From: Crossiella sp. S99.2
GTDB lineage: Bacteria; Actinomycetota; Actinomycetes; Mycobacteriales; Pseudonocardiaceae
Reading direction: 5' to 3'
Length of the DNA: 64,000 nucleotides
NCBI RefSeq assembly: GCF_023094165.1
Contig: NZ_JALMDK010000003.1
Coordinates: forward strand, 186,001-250,000
Every line of letters starts with the position of its first letter. Positions within the stretch are counted from its first letter, which is position 1. The notes under the pieces were generated by a model. That model was not told where the DNA came from. It did no database searches and saw nothing but the letters and a program-made list of their open reading frames with translations. This document shows positions 1 through 8,142 of the stretch, one piece after another. Position numbers and translations under genes: made by a program.

Positions 1-483
1 CTCACCATGGATCTCGCGGTCGGCATCGACGGCTGGGTCGCCGACTCCGCGCGCACCGTCATCGTGGGCACCCCGGCCGAGCAGGACCTGCGACTCGTCC
101 GCGCCACCGAACAAGCCCTCGAAGCCGGCATCGCGGCCGCCCGGCCCGGCAACCGGATGGGCGATGTCTCCGCGGCCATCGAGGCCGTCGCCACCGGCCA
201 CGGCTACCCGGTCAACACCGAGTTCGGCGGGCACGGCCTGGGCCGGACCATGCACGAGGACCCGCACGTCTCCAACAAAGGCCGCGCAGGCCGCGGGCTC
301 AAGCTCCGCGCGGGCATGACCCTGGCACTGGAACCCTGGTTCGCCCGCACCACCGGCCAGATCGTGCTCGACCCCGACGGCTGGACCATCCGCTCGGCCG
401 ACGGCTCGCGCACCGCCCACTCCGAGCACACCATCGCCATCACCGAGGACGGCCCCCTGGTGCTCACCCAGCGCCTCGGCTGA
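1..483 (+). CDS. map: Methionine aminopeptidase, type I (5' end outside window)
   Basis: This is the C-terminal 160 residues of a type I methionine aminopeptidase, the cytosolic dimetal enzyme that removes the initiator Met from nascent proteins. The frame is open at the left edge, so the true start lies upstream. Counting from the first in-frame Met (base 7), the metal ligands are all visible: Asp2 and Asp13 (TMD and VAD), His83 in TMHEDPHV, Glu109 in ALEPWF and Glu140 in SEHTIAI. The GHGLGR segment before His83 is typical of the family. Nothing suggests a pseudogene. No downstream partner is evident; the next gene starts about 200 bases later with its own ribosome-binding site. Confidence 0.95.
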   Translation, partial: LTMDLAVGIDGWVADSARTVIVGTPAEQDLRLVRATEQALEAGIAAARPGNRMGDVSAAIEAVATGHGYPVNTEFGGHGLGRTMHEDPHVSNKGRAGRGLKLRAGMTLALEPWFARTTGQIVLDPDGWTIRSADGSRTAHSEHTIAITEDGPLVLTQRLG

Positions 484-689
484 GCCGCCCCCGCTGGGGA
501 ACCTGCCCAGGTAGCACCTCTGTCTACAGTGGACTCAGCGGCCGAGCAGCCGGGACGGTAGTGGCGGGTGGCAGCGGTGTCGAGCACAGGAACCGGGTTC
601 CCGATTTCTTCGCCGCCGCACGTTTCCGGCCGGGCCCGGCGGGTAGCCGAAGAGGGCGTGACCGACACGAGAGAGGAGTTGTCAGGACA

Positions 690-1160
690 GTGAGCGTGAT
701 CGAGGAACGCGTGGAAGTCCACGCGCCGGTACGCGCCGTCTACGACCAGTGGACCCAGTTCGAGACGTTCCCGGAGTTCATGAAGGGCGTCGAACGGGTC
801 GATCAGGTGTCGAACACGCTGACCCACTGGAAGACCAGCATCGCCGGGGTGGAGCGCGAGTTCGACGCCGAGATCCTGCACCAGGTCCCCGACGAGCGGA
901 TCTCCTGGACCGTGGTGTCCGGGCCCCAGCACCGCGGGACCGTCTCCTTCACCCCGCACGGCGCCGAGACCAAGGTGTCGTTGCGGATCGAGTTCGAGCC
1001 GACCGGCGCCACCGAGAAAATCGGTGACACGTTCGGCCTCGTGCAGACCAGGGTTCGCGGCGATCTGAGCCGGTTCAAGGAGTTCATCGAGCATCGCGGT
1101 CAGGAGACCGGTGGCTGGCGCGGCGAGGTCCGGCCGGTCGAGGACCCGACTACCAGGTAG
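690..1160 (+). CDS. SRPBCC family protein (cyclase/dehydrase-like)
   Basis: A 156-residue protein of the START/SRPBCC helix-grip fold, related to polyketide cyclase/dehydrase and actinobacterial membrane-stress proteins of the same fold. It starts with VSVIEERVEVHAPVRAVYDQ, the usual first strand and helix, and continues with FPEFMKGVERV and ISWTVVSGPQHRGTVSF, which are strongly family-like. The frame is open further upstream, but GTG at 690 is chosen because GAGAGGAG at 671-678 lies at the right distance and the fold begins there. It stands alone, so its ligand cannot be inferred. A strong inverted repeat follows its stop. Confidence 0.85.
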   Translation: MSVIEERVEVHAPVRAVYDQWTQFETFPEFMKGVERVDQVSNTLTHWKTSIAGVEREFDAEILHQVPDERISWTVVSGPQHRGTVSFTPHGAETKVSLRIEFEPTGATEKIGDTFGLVQTRVRGDLSRFKEFIEHRGQETGGWRGEVRPVEDPTTR

Positions 1161-1203
1161 CACGCGCGCGGCCGGGAAGCAGGGCCCGGCCGCCGCACCG
1201 GAA

Positions 1204-1248
1204 ACGATTGTGCCGCCCCCCAGCCACCACCGGGGGCGGCACAATCGT
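1204..1248. terminator. 17-bp perfect stem-loop after the SRPBCC gene
   Basis: Bases 1204-1220 and 1232-1248 are perfect inverted repeats of 17 bp around an 11-base loop. There is no T-tract on either strand, which is usual for GC-rich actinobacterial terminators. It lies 43 bases after the stop of the SRPBCC gene and 60 bases before the next start, so it probably ends that transcript. Confidence 0.75.
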
Positions 1249-1307
1249 GCGTGCGCACGCTCTGCGCGGACCGGGTGAAACAGCCGGTCAGCGGGTATTG
1301 ACCTGGT

Positions 1308-1757
1308 ATGAGCGAACCGGAGGCCGACGCCGAGGAACGGTTGACCCGCAACCTCAACGAGTTGCTCCAGGAACTACGGGTCGCCCAGGCCGGGGTGCAG
1401 ATCCTGTTCGGGTTCCTGCTCTCGATCACCTTCACCGAACGCTACACCCAGGTCGGCCTCGCGATCCGGGTCACGCACCTGATCACGATCCTGTTCGCCG
1501 CGGCCGCGGTCGCCCTGCTGACCGCGCCCGCGGCCTGGCACCGGGTGCTGTTCCGGCGCGGCAAGCGAGAGCGGATCATCAACGCGGCCAACAGGTTCAC
1601 CGTGCTCGGCCTGGGCGCGCTGGCCTTCGCGCTGACCGGCACGGTGCTCCTGCTCGGTGAGGTGATCATCGGGGGTTGGGCGGGCATCGCACTCGGTGTG
1701 GCCGCGGCCATCGGCTTCGGCGTGCTGTGGTTCCTGGTGCCGTTCCGGCAGCGCTGA
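1308..1757 (+). CDS. DUF6328 family membrane protein
   Basis: A 149-residue integral membrane protein. A charged N-terminus (MSEPEADAEERLTRNLNELL) precedes four hydrophobic segments at about residues 30-48, 53-73, 95-117 and 120-145. The ELLQELRVAQAGVQILFGFL segment matches the conserved start of DUF6328 proteins, which are widespread in actinobacteria and of unknown function. The ATG at 1308 has no strong Shine-Dalgarno sequence. The gene is monocistronic between two hairpins. Family assignment rests on the N-terminal motif and membrane topology; no function is claimed. Confidence 0.8.
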   Translation: MSEPEADAEERLTRNLNELLQELRVAQAGVQILFGFLLSITFTERYTQVGLAIRVTHLITILFAAAAVALLTAPAAWHRVLFRRGKRERIINAANRFTVLGLGALAFALTGTVLLLGEVIIGGWAGIALGVAAAIGFGVLWFLVPFRQR

Positions 1758-1824
1758 TCAGCGCGTGCCCGTGCTCGCGCGGCTGCCGCGCTCAGTCGCG
1801 CCGGCTGAGCGCGACCTGGTTGAG

Positions 1825-1871
1825 CGCCCTGGCGGCCCGGCCGCGCCCTGCTCCGCCGGGCCGCCAGGGCG
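1825..1871. terminator. Bidirectional terminator between convergent genes
   Basis: A 16-bp perfect inverted repeat (1825-1840 with 1856-1871, loop of 15 bases) lies between the convergent DUF6328 and NADH dehydrogenase genes, where a shared terminator is expected. No T-tract is present. Confidence 0.75.
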
Positions 1872-1961
1872 ATCACACTGCCGGGCTGGGCAGCGCCAAC
1901 GGCAGCACGGTCGCAGTGTCCACAGTGGATAGTCGGTTCACCGCCCGGCTCTCGGTAGTGG

Positions 1962-3269
1962 TCAAGACTTCCTCCGCGCCATGCCCTCGTCGGCGGCCTC
2001 CAGGATGATCCGTTGCGAACGGCGGCCGGTGGTGAGCAGCCAGCCCCATTCGGCCAGCACCGCGATCCGGTTGCGCCAGCCCACCAGGAAGGCCAGGTGC
2101 ACCGCGATCCAGGCCGCCTTGCCGATCAGGCCGCGGAGTGTCAGCCCGCGCAGGTCGGCCACGGCGTCACCGGGGGAGACGGTGGCCATGGTGCCGCGAT
2201 CCCGGTAGCGGAACCGGGGCGGCGCGGTCCGCTCGCCCAGCCGGGCCCGGATCACCTCGCCGACGTGGCCGCCCTGCTGGATGGCCGGTGCGGCCAGTCC
2301 CGGCAGATCGTCCAGATTGGCCAGATCGCCGACCGCGAAGATCTCGGGATGACCCGGCAGTGAGCAGTCCGGCTCGACCCTGACCCGGCCCTTCTTGTCG
2401 GTGGGCACCGCGGTGGCCTTGACCAGCTGATCGGCGAAGTCGGCCGGCCGAACCCCGGCCGCCCACACCACCGTCCGCGCGGACAGCCGCCCCTGGCTGT
2501 CGTCCTTGGCGCGCAACAGCACGCCCTCCTGGTCGACCTCGGCGACCATCCTGTTCAGCACCACCTCCACGCCGAGCCTGCCCAGCTTCTTCGCGGTGTG
2601 CGCGCGCAGCGATTCGGCGAAGGGCGGCAACACGGTGTCCACCGCGTCGATCAGCACCACCCGCGCCGAGGCCGGGTCGATATCGCGGAACTGGTGCCGC
2701 AGCCCGGTCCTGGCCATCGCGGCCACCTGCCCGGCCAGCTCCACCCCGGTCGGCCCGGCGCCGACGATCGCGATGGTCAGCCACCGGGCCCGCTCGGCCG
2801 GATCGTGCGCGTTGGCGGCGTTCTCGAAGGCGGTGAGCAGCCGGGACCGCAGCCGCACCGCATCGGAGAGGGTCTTCATCGGCAACGCCACCTCGCGCCA
2901 CTGCTCATGGCCGAAGTAGCTGTCCGCTGATCCGGCGGCGACCACGAGACTGTCGTAGCCGACCACCTCGTGTCTGCGGTCGGGCAGTTCCACCCGGACG
3001 GTGCGGGCCCGCACGTCCAGTTCGGTCGCGTTGCCCAGCACCACCCGCGCGTTGCGCTGCTTGCGCAGCACATCGCGCAGGGCGGGGGCGATGTCGCCGG
3101 GGGCGAGCAGCGCGGTGGCCACCTGGTAGAGCAGTGGCTGGAACAGGTGGTGGTTCATCCGGTCGATCAGCACAACGTCCACATCGGACTTGCGCAGCGC
3201 GCGTGCCGCGGCCAGTCCGCCGAACCCTCCGCCGACAATGACGACTCGATGTCTGGTGGCGTTCACCAC
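1962..3269 (-). CDS. ndh: Type II NADH:quinone oxidoreductase (NDH-2-like)
   Basis: A 435-residue FAD-dependent pyridine nucleotide oxidoreductase, predicted to pass electrons from NADH to membrane quinone without proton pumping. The N-terminal FAD-binding Rossmann motif is VVIVGGGFGGLAAARAL (residues 9-25), followed by MNHHLFQPLLYQVATALLAPGDIA, a diagnostic NDH-2 stretch. The NAD-binding motif IAIVGAGPTGVELAGQVA lies near residue 170, and the second FAD motif is IFAVGDLANL. The C-terminal hydrophobic segment AWIAVHLAFLVGWRNRI is the expected membrane-association region. It is transcribed in the same direction as the serine hydrolase upstream, about 80 bases away, and ends at a shared terminator. 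Confidence 0.9.
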   Translation of the reverse strand: MVNATRHRVVIVGGGFGGLAAARALRKSDVDVVLIDRMNHHLFQPLLYQVATALLAPGDIAPALRDVLRKQRNARVVLGNATELDVRARTVRVELPDRRHEVVGYDSLVVAAGSADSYFGHEQWREVALPMKTLSDAVRLRSRLLTAFENAANAHDPAERARWLTIAIVGAGPTGVELAGQVAAMARTGLRHQFRDIDPASARVVLIDAVDTVLPPFAESLRAHTAKKLGRLGVEVVLNRMVAEVDQEGVLLRAKDDSQGRLSARTVVWAAGVRPADFADQLVKATAVPTDKKGRVRVEPDCSLPGHPEIFAVGDLANLDDLPGLAAPAIQQGGHVGEVIRARLGERTAPPRFRYRDRGTMATVSPGDAVADLRGLTLRGLIGKAAWIAVHLAFLVGWRNRIAVLAEWGWLLTTGRRSQRIILEAADEGMARRKS

Positions 3270-3350
3270 GACCGGATACCCCGGCCCCGGCCGGTCAAAG
3301 CGTCAGGCGCCCGCTCCCGCTTGCTCCCCGGCTCGCCGACCCGTGCCCGG

Positions 3351-4187
3351 TCAGGCGGGCGATGCCGGTTCGCTCATCCGCCCGGCGCCCGCGGTCAGCG
3401 CCCGGCCGGCCGCCATCCGGTCCATGCCCTCCGGCCAGCTCGACAGCAGCACCACCACGTACTGGTGATCGCCTCCCACCAGCCCGGTGCTGTGCACCAT
3501 GGTCCGCTCCGCGCTGCTGCCCCAGCCCTGTTTGATCGCCCACCGGGCGCCCGGCATGCCGTCGGGGATGCCGAAGTGCTGGTCGAAGCCGTCCGCGGCG
3601 GTGCGCGGGGCCGCGGCCATCGCCGCAGTCAGCACCTGCCGGTGTTCCCGGGAGGCCACCGCGGAGATGTGCCGGTACACCAGCGCGACATCGTGCGCGG
3701 TGAGCTGGGTGTCGCCCCACTGCCCGGCCTTCTTCGGCGGCCGCACCCCGCCCAGTTTGAGCTTGTCGGCCATCCGCTGCACGATCTGCGGACCGCCCTG
3801 CGCGGTCCACAGCGCACTGGCCGCGTTGTCGTCGCTGACCGTGAGCATCCGTTCCACTAGGTCCTCGGCCGCCTCGCCCTGCCGCTCCAGCGCGTCCAGC
3901 GCGATCAGCAGTTTCACCACCGAGGCCGAGGCGAACCGCTGCTGCGCGTTCACTCCGGCCACCACCTGGCAGGAGGACAGGTCGACCACCTCGTAGCCGA
4001 TGGTCACCCCGCGCCCGGCCTCCTCCACCGCCTTGCGCACCGCGGCCCCCGACCCGGTCGCGGTCCCCGGCGCGGTCAGCGGCCCGGTGCACCCGGTTCG
4101 CCACGGATCCCGCCCGAACGAGGTGATCAGCACCGTGGCCACCACCGCGACAACCAGCCCCACCGGCAGCCACAGACGTACTCGCAT
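3351..4187 (-). CDS. Beta-lactamase-fold serine hydrolase, membrane anchored or secreted
   Basis: A 278-residue protein of the class A beta-lactamase/DD-peptidase fold. The N-terminus (MRVRLWLPVG then a hydrophobic run to about residue 23) is a signal peptide or anchor. The catalytic SxxK motif is SVVK at residues 89-92 and the SDN-like motif is SDDN at 118-121. The KTG box is replaced by KQG in IKQGWGSS. Missing KTG and the short length argue against a classical resistance enzyme; such proteins are common and mostly uncharacterised in actinomycetes. An in-frame ATG 36 bases upstream exists, but the chosen ATG follows GAGGGGG and begins with a normal signal sequence. Confidence 0.8.
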   Translation of the reverse strand: MRVRLWLPVGLVVAVVATVLITSFGRDPWRTGCTGPLTAPGTATGSGAAVRKAVEEAGRGVTIGYEVVDLSSCQVVAGVNAQQRFASASVVKLLIALDALERQGEAAEDLVERMLTVSDDNAASALWTAQGGPQIVQRMADKLKLGGVRPPKKAGQWGDTQLTAHDVALVYRHISAVASREHRQVLTAAMAAAPRTAADGFDQHFGIPDGMPGARWAIKQGWGSSAERTMVHSTGLVGGDHQYVVVLLSSWPEGMDRMAAGRALTAGAGRMSEPASPA

Positions 4188-4259
4188 GCCCCCTCTACGC
4201 CGAAAGCACCAACCTGGTTGCACCGGAAATCAGTTGCCCCGATCCCGCACACTGACCCC

Positions 4260-4826
4260 ATGGCGAGCTTCCTGACCACCGAACGCCTGGTCCTCACCGC
4301 CCCGGCGCCCGCCGACCTTCCCGACGTGATCGCCCTGCACAGCGACCCGGCGGTCATGCGCTACCTCAGCGCACCCCAGACCGCGGCCGAGACCGAAGCG
4401 GGGTTCGCCACCAGGATGAGCCGCGGCTACCCCCGCGACCTCGGCTACTGGATCGCCCGCCGCCGCGAGACCGGCGAGTTCCTCGGCTGGTTCGAGCTGT
4501 TCCCCAGCGAGGCCGACTCGTCAGTCGTCGAACTCGGCTACCGCCTCGCCACCACCGCCTGGGGCCAGGGCCTGGCGAGCGAGGGTTCGATCGCGTTGGT
4601 GGACAAGGCATTTCGCGAGCACGGGGTCCGGATGGTCACCGCGAACACCATGACGGTGAACGCGGGGTCGCGGCGGGTGATGGAGAAGGCCGGGCTGCGG
4701 TTCGTGCGGACCTTCTTCATGGACTGGGAGGGCGCGGAGATCGACGGCAGCGAGCAGGGCGACGTCGAATACCAGCTCACCAGGGAAGAGTGGTCAGCCT
4801 CGACAAACCCCACCACCCAACCCTGA
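4260..4826 (+). CDS. GNAT family N-acetyltransferase (RimJ/RimL-like)
   Basis: A 188-residue acetyl-CoA-dependent N-acetyltransferase. It begins MASFLTTERLVLTAPAPADL, the characteristic first strand of RimJ/RimL-type GNATs, followed by HSDPAVMRYL. The acetyl-CoA pyrophosphate-binding loop is AWGQGLASEGSIAL, and VNAGSRRVMEKAGLRFV is the typical motif B. The ATG at 4260 is chosen because the conserved strand begins directly after it; an upstream in-frame ATG would add 14 atypical residues. The substrate is unknown. It is divergent from the serine hydrolase and convergent with the aldo/keto reductase. Confidence 0.88.
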   Translation: MASFLTTERLVLTAPAPADLPDVIALHSDPAVMRYLSAPQTAAETEAGFATRMSRGYPRDLGYWIARRRETGEFLGWFELFPSEADSSVVELGYRLATTAWGQGLASEGSIALVDKAFREHGVRMVTANTMTVNAGSRRVMEKAGLRFVRTFFMDWEGAEIDGSEQGDVEYQLTREEWSASTNPTTQP

Positions 4827-4860
4827 CCCGCCGCCGCCCACCCGACCGCGACCCGTTCGC

Positions 4861-5907
4861 TCAGTCCGCCGCGCGCTCGGCCACCGGACGCCGCCGACGC
4901 GCCGGCTCCAGCGACGGCGGCTGCCACGCCCCGTCCGCCCGGTACAGGTCTGTCCCGGGCGGCACGATCTCGTCGATCCGGTCCAGGGTCGCGTCGTCCA
5001 GGACCAGCCCGGCGCCCTTGGTCAGCGACTCGAACTGCTCCATCGTGCGCGGCCCGATGATCACCGAGGTCACCGCCGGGTGCACGGCCGGGAAGGCCAC
5101 CGCCAGCTCCGGCAGGCTCACGCCCAGGTCCTGGGCCAGTTCGGTCAGCTTTTCCAGAGCGTCGAACTTGGCCGCGTTCTCCGGCAGGGCCGGGTCGAAG
5201 CGGAACGGGGTCAGCGCGGCCCGGCCGGTGCCCAGGTCCACCGGCTGGTTCTTGCGGATCTTGCCGGAGAGGAAGCCGGAGGCCAGGGGGCTCCAGGTCA
5301 GCACGCCCATGCCGTAGCGCTGGGCGGTGGGCAGCAGGTTGGTCTCCACGCCCCTGGCCAGCAGCGAGTACGGCGGCTGTTCGGTGCGGAAGCGGTACAG
5401 GCCCCGGCGCTCGGCGACGTGGTGGGCCTCGGCGATGTCCTGGGCCGGGAAGCTGGAGCAGCCGAAGGCGCGGATCTTGCCCTGGCGGACCAGGTCGGTC
5501 AGCGCGCCCAGGGTTTCCTCGATGTCGGTGCTCCGGTCGGGGCGGTGCACCTGGTACAGGTCGATCCAGTCGGTGCGCAGGCGGCGCAGGCTGTCCTCGA
5601 TCGCGCGGGTGATCCAGCGCCGGGAGTTGCCGCCCCGGTTGGGTCCCTCGCCCATCGGGAAGTGGAACTTGGTGGCCAGCACCACGTCCTCGCGCCGGCC
5701 GGCCAGGGCCTTGCCGACGATCTCCTCCGATTCTCCGGTGGAGTACATGTCCGCGGTGTCCACGAAGTTGATGCCGGTGTCCAGTGCGGCGTGGATGATC
5801 CGGGCGCTGTCGCCGTGATCGGAGTTGCCGACCGCGCCGAACATCATCGCGCCCAGGCAGTGCACGCTGACCTCGATGCCGGTCCCGCCGAGTGTGCGGT
5901 AACGCAT
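4861..5907 (-). CDS. Aldo/keto reductase
   Basis: A 348-residue NADPH-dependent (beta/alpha)8 aldo/keto reductase. The N-terminus MRYRTLGGTGIEVSVHCLGAM is typical. The catalytic tetrad is visible: Asp and Tyr in NFVDTADMYSTGE, Lys in VVLATKFHF and His in IDLYQVHRPD. The cofactor-binding end contains SVIIGPRTMEQFESL. The substrate cannot be read from sequence. The promoter upstream has the geometry of a MerR-regulated promoter (see 5944-5974), so the gene is probably induced by an electrophile or small-molecule sensor encoded elsewhere. The intact tetrad argues for an active enzyme. Confidence 0.92.
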   Translation of the reverse strand: MRYRTLGGTGIEVSVHCLGAMMFGAVGNSDHGDSARIIHAALDTGINFVDTADMYSTGESEEIVGKALAGRREDVVLATKFHFPMGEGPNRGGNSRRWITRAIEDSLRRLRTDWIDLYQVHRPDRSTDIEETLGALTDLVRQGKIRAFGCSSFPAQDIAEAHHVAERRGLYRFRTEQPPYSLLARGVETNLLPTAQRYGMGVLTWSPLASGFLSGKIRKNQPVDLGTGRAALTPFRFDPALPENAAKFDALEKLTELAQDLGVSLPELAVAFPAVHPAVTSVIIGPRTMEQFESLTKGAGLVLDDATLDRIDEIVPPGTDLYRADGAWQPPSLEPARRRRPVAERAAD

Positions 5908-5943
5908 AAGTGCTGCTCCCCAGTCTGGTGATCTCTGCGCCGG

Positions 5944-5974
5944 ACCCTAGGTGCTGGAGCGGACTCCAGGTCAA
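5944..5974 (-). promoter_or_regulatory. MerR-type promoter with 19-bp spacer and internal dyad
   Basis: Read on the minus strand towards the aldo/keto reductase, a -35 TTGACC (5969-5974) and a -10 TAGGGT (5944-5949) are separated by exactly 19 bases. The spacer holds a perfect dyad CTGGAG-N4-CTCCAG (5954-5959, 5964-5969 on the plus strand). An over-long spacer with a centred dyad is the signature of promoters activated by MerR-family DNA distortion. No MerR gene is in the window. Confidence 0.65.
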
Positions 5975-5987
5975 CCCCATGATATGT

Positions 5988-6000
5988 TTGACTCAGTCAA
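5988..6000. promoter_or_regulatory. Dyad upstream of the MarR-GNAT gene
   Basis: TTGACTCAGTCAA is a perfect 13-base dyad (6-bp arms, one central base) 22 bases before the MarR-GNAT start codon. This is a plausible autoregulatory MarR operator; binding is inferred only from position and symmetry. Confidence 0.45.
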
Positions 6001-6022
6001 CTAACTAGCGGACTGGGGAACG

Positions 6023-6967
6023 ATGTCGAGTGTGCGGCAGGAGCGGATCACCGCGGTCCGGGCCTTCACCCGGTGCTACACCGCGCAGCTGGGCGTGCTC
6101 GACGAGGGCCTGCTGCGTACCCCGTACACACTCACCGAGGCCCGGGTGCTCTTCGAGTTGGGCCAGCGCGACACCGTGGACGTGGCCGACCTGCGCCGCG
6201 ACCTCGCCCTGGACGCCGGCTACCTCAGCCGCATCGTCGGCCGCTTCGCCGCCGACGGACTCCTGGTCAAGGAGAAGTCCGCCGCCGACGCCCGCCGCCA
6301 GGTGCTGCGCCTGACCGAAGCCGGCCGCGCCGTCTTCGCCGACCTGGACGCCCGCTCGGCCGAGCAGGTCCTCGGCCTGCTCGGCGACCTCTCCGAAGCG
6401 GACCAGGAACGCCTGGTGGCAGCCATGAACACGGTGCGCGAGGTGCTGGAACCGGCCCGCTCCCGCCCGCGCGCTGTGGTGCTGCGCGCACTGCGCCCCG
6501 GCGACTACGGCTGGGTGATCAGCCGCAACGCCGTGCTCTACGCCGAGCAGTTCGGCTGGGACCAGAGTTACGAAGCCCTGGTCGCCAAGATCATCGCTGA
6601 CTTCGCGGGTTATCACGACCCTTCTCGGGAGGCGGGCTGGATCGCCGAGGTCGACGGCGAACCGGTCGGCTGCGTGTTCTGCGTGACCGAGGACGAGCAC
6701 ACCGCCCGGCTGCGGCTGCTGCTGGTCGAACCGAACGCCCGGGGCCTGGGCATCGGCTCCCGCCTGGTCGAGGAATGCCTGCGCTTCGCCGAACGCGCCG
6801 GCTACTCCGCGATCACCCTGTGGACCAACGACGTCCTCACCTCGGCCCGCAAGATCTACCAGGAGTTCGGGTTCGAGCTGGTCAGCGAGGACAAGCATCA
6901 CAGCTTCGGCAAGGACCTCATCGGCCAGACCTGGTCCCGGCCGCTGCCGGTGCGGGTAACTCGCTGA
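6023..6967 (+). CDS. MarR-type regulator fused to GNAT acetyltransferase
   Basis: A 314-residue two-domain protein. Residues 1-145 form a MarR winged helix-turn-helix: YTLTEARVLFELGQRD, then DLRRDLALDAGYLSRIVGRF as recognition helix region and the wing KSAADARRQVLRLTEAGRAV. Residues 155-314 form a GNAT domain with LLVEPNARGLGIGSRLVEEC as the acetyl-CoA-binding loop and ARKIYQEFGFELVSED as motif B. This fusion is known in many bacteria, but its acetylation target is generally unclear. The gene is divergent from the aldo/keto reductase, and its 3' end overlaps the convergent esterase gene by 50 bases. Confidence 0.92.
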   Translation: MSSVRQERITAVRAFTRCYTAQLGVLDEGLLRTPYTLTEARVLFELGQRDTVDVADLRRDLALDAGYLSRIVGRFAADGLLVKEKSAADARRQVLRLTEAGRAVFADLDARSAEQVLGLLGDLSEADQERLVAAMNTVREVLEPARSRPRAVVLRALRPGDYGWVISRNAVLYAEQFGWDQSYEALVAKIIADFAGYHDPSREAGWIAEVDGEPVGCVFCVTEDEHTARLRLLLVEPNARGLGIGSRLVEECLRFAERAGYSAITLWTNDVLTSARKIYQEFGFELVSEDKHHSFGKDLIGQTWSRPLPVRVTR

Positions 6968-8141
6968 GCGGCACCGCTCCGGCAAGGGCCTGGTGGCCCG
7001 CGTCGCTGGGGTGTAACCAGTCGCCGCTGTGGAACTCCGCCCGTAATCGGGCCGGATCAGCCGGATCCCGCACGGCCGCGTCGAAATCGACCACCCCGTC
7101 GAAGAGCTGACCGGACCGGATCCGCTGATTCACCTGCTGCCGTAAGGATTCCCTGGCCGCGGTGAACCTGGCCGAGCCCTTGAAGGGGGTGATCGTGCCG
7201 CCGAGCACCCGGATGCCACGGGCATGCGCGGTGGCCACGATCCGTTGGTAGCCCTGCCACAACTCCGCCACGGTGGGCGGGTCGTCCTGCCGGATGTCGT
7301 TGGTGCCCTCCAGGAGGATCGCGGTGCGCACCCCGGCCCGGTTCGCGATGTCCCGCTGTGCGCGGGAGACCCCGGCGGGCCCGTAGCCCGGGTTGTCCAC
7401 CAGGACCTTGTTGCCGCTGATCCCGGCGTTGACCACACCTGATCGGCGATCCCGCGCGGCGAGCCGGTCCGGCCAGCGGTGGTTGGCGCCGACCGCGGAC
7501 CCGGCGCCGTCGGTGATCGAGTCGCCGAAGGCCACCACCGCGCCGCCGGGGGCGTCGACCTCCACATCGGAGAGGAAGTACCAGGAGGTGGTGCTGCGGG
7601 TGAACACCGCCGGATCCAGCGCCCCGGACTGGTCCCCGGCGGCCAGGTGGTTGTGCGCGTAGGCCGCCCGGTGCCGGGTGGCCAGGCCGGGTGGGCGGTC
7701 CAGGAACATGCTCACCACCAGGTCCGAGCCCGCCGCGATGGTGAACGGCAGTGGATCGCTCACCGCCATTCCGCCCGCGGCCACGGTCACCGATCGCCGT
7801 CCGCCGAAGGTCAGCTCGCGCGGGGTGCCGACCGGCCGGCGGGGACTGGTGGCGCTGGCCACCGCGACGGTGACCCGGCCGAAGCGAGCCGCCCCTTCTC
7901 CGTACACATTGGACAGTCGGACCCGGACTGTGGACCCGCCGACGCTGGTGTGCGGGAAATGTCGGACGGTGTAGCTCGGCCAGGAGGACAGTTCGGCGCT
8001 GCCCTCACTCATGGCCGTGCCCCAGGTCGCGACCCAGTGCGCAGCCGTCCCCGCGGGCGCGACGGCCTGTGCCACCGGTGCCGACATCAGCGTCAGCACC
8101 GCTGTCAGCACCGCCGCCGGCACTGTGGTCCACCCGCGCAT
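6918..8141 (-). CDS. Secreted SGNH/GDSL-family esterase
   Basis: A 407-residue exported SGNH hydrolase. A signal peptide (MRGWTTVPAAVLTAVLTLMS, cleavage likely after AQA) precedes a beta-rich N-terminal region with DRPPGLATRHRAAYAHN. The catalytic block I is AFGDSITDGAG with Ser near residue 208; GISGNKVLVD supplies the Gly block, LLEGTNDIRQD is block III with Asn, and DWLHPSDAGHQAL carries the Asp/His pair. Such enzymes deacylate carbohydrates or lipids. The start ATG lies one base after the stop of the upstream propeller gene, so the two are translationally linked and presumably act on the same polymer outside the cell. An upstream in-frame Met is ignored because the signal peptide starts here. 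Confidence 0.9.
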   Translation of the reverse strand: MRGWTTVPAAVLTAVLTLMSAPVAQAVAPAGTAAHWVATWGTAMSEGSAELSSWPSYTVRHFPHTSVGGSTVRVRLSNVYGEGAARFGRVTVAVASATSPRRPVGTPRELTFGGRRSVTVAAGGMAVSDPLPFTIAAGSDLVVSMFLDRPPGLATRHRAAYAHNHLAAGDQSGALDPAVFTRSTTSWYFLSDVEVDAPGGAVVAFGDSITDGAGSAVGANHRWPDRLAARDRRSGVVNAGISGNKVLVDNPGYGPAGVSRAQRDIANRAGVRTAILLEGTNDIRQDDPPTVAELWQGYQRIVATAHARGIRVLGGTITPFKGSARFTAARESLRQQVNQRIRSGQLFDGVVDFDAAVRDPADPARLRAEFHSGDWLHPSDAGHQALAGAVPLSELPAPAAAGTRSGR

Positions 8142-8142
8142 G

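Noticed and set aside
589..601. GGAACCGGGTTCC dyad as operator for the SRPBCC gene
   Set aside because: It is a perfect 13-base dyad about 90 bases before the start, but no promoter elements or regulator are linked to it and such GC dyads arise easily at this composition.
3351..4187. Beta-lactamase resistance gene
   Set aside because: SxxK and SDN-like motifs are present but the KTG box is KQG and the omega-loop Glu is not evident, so resistance is not supported.
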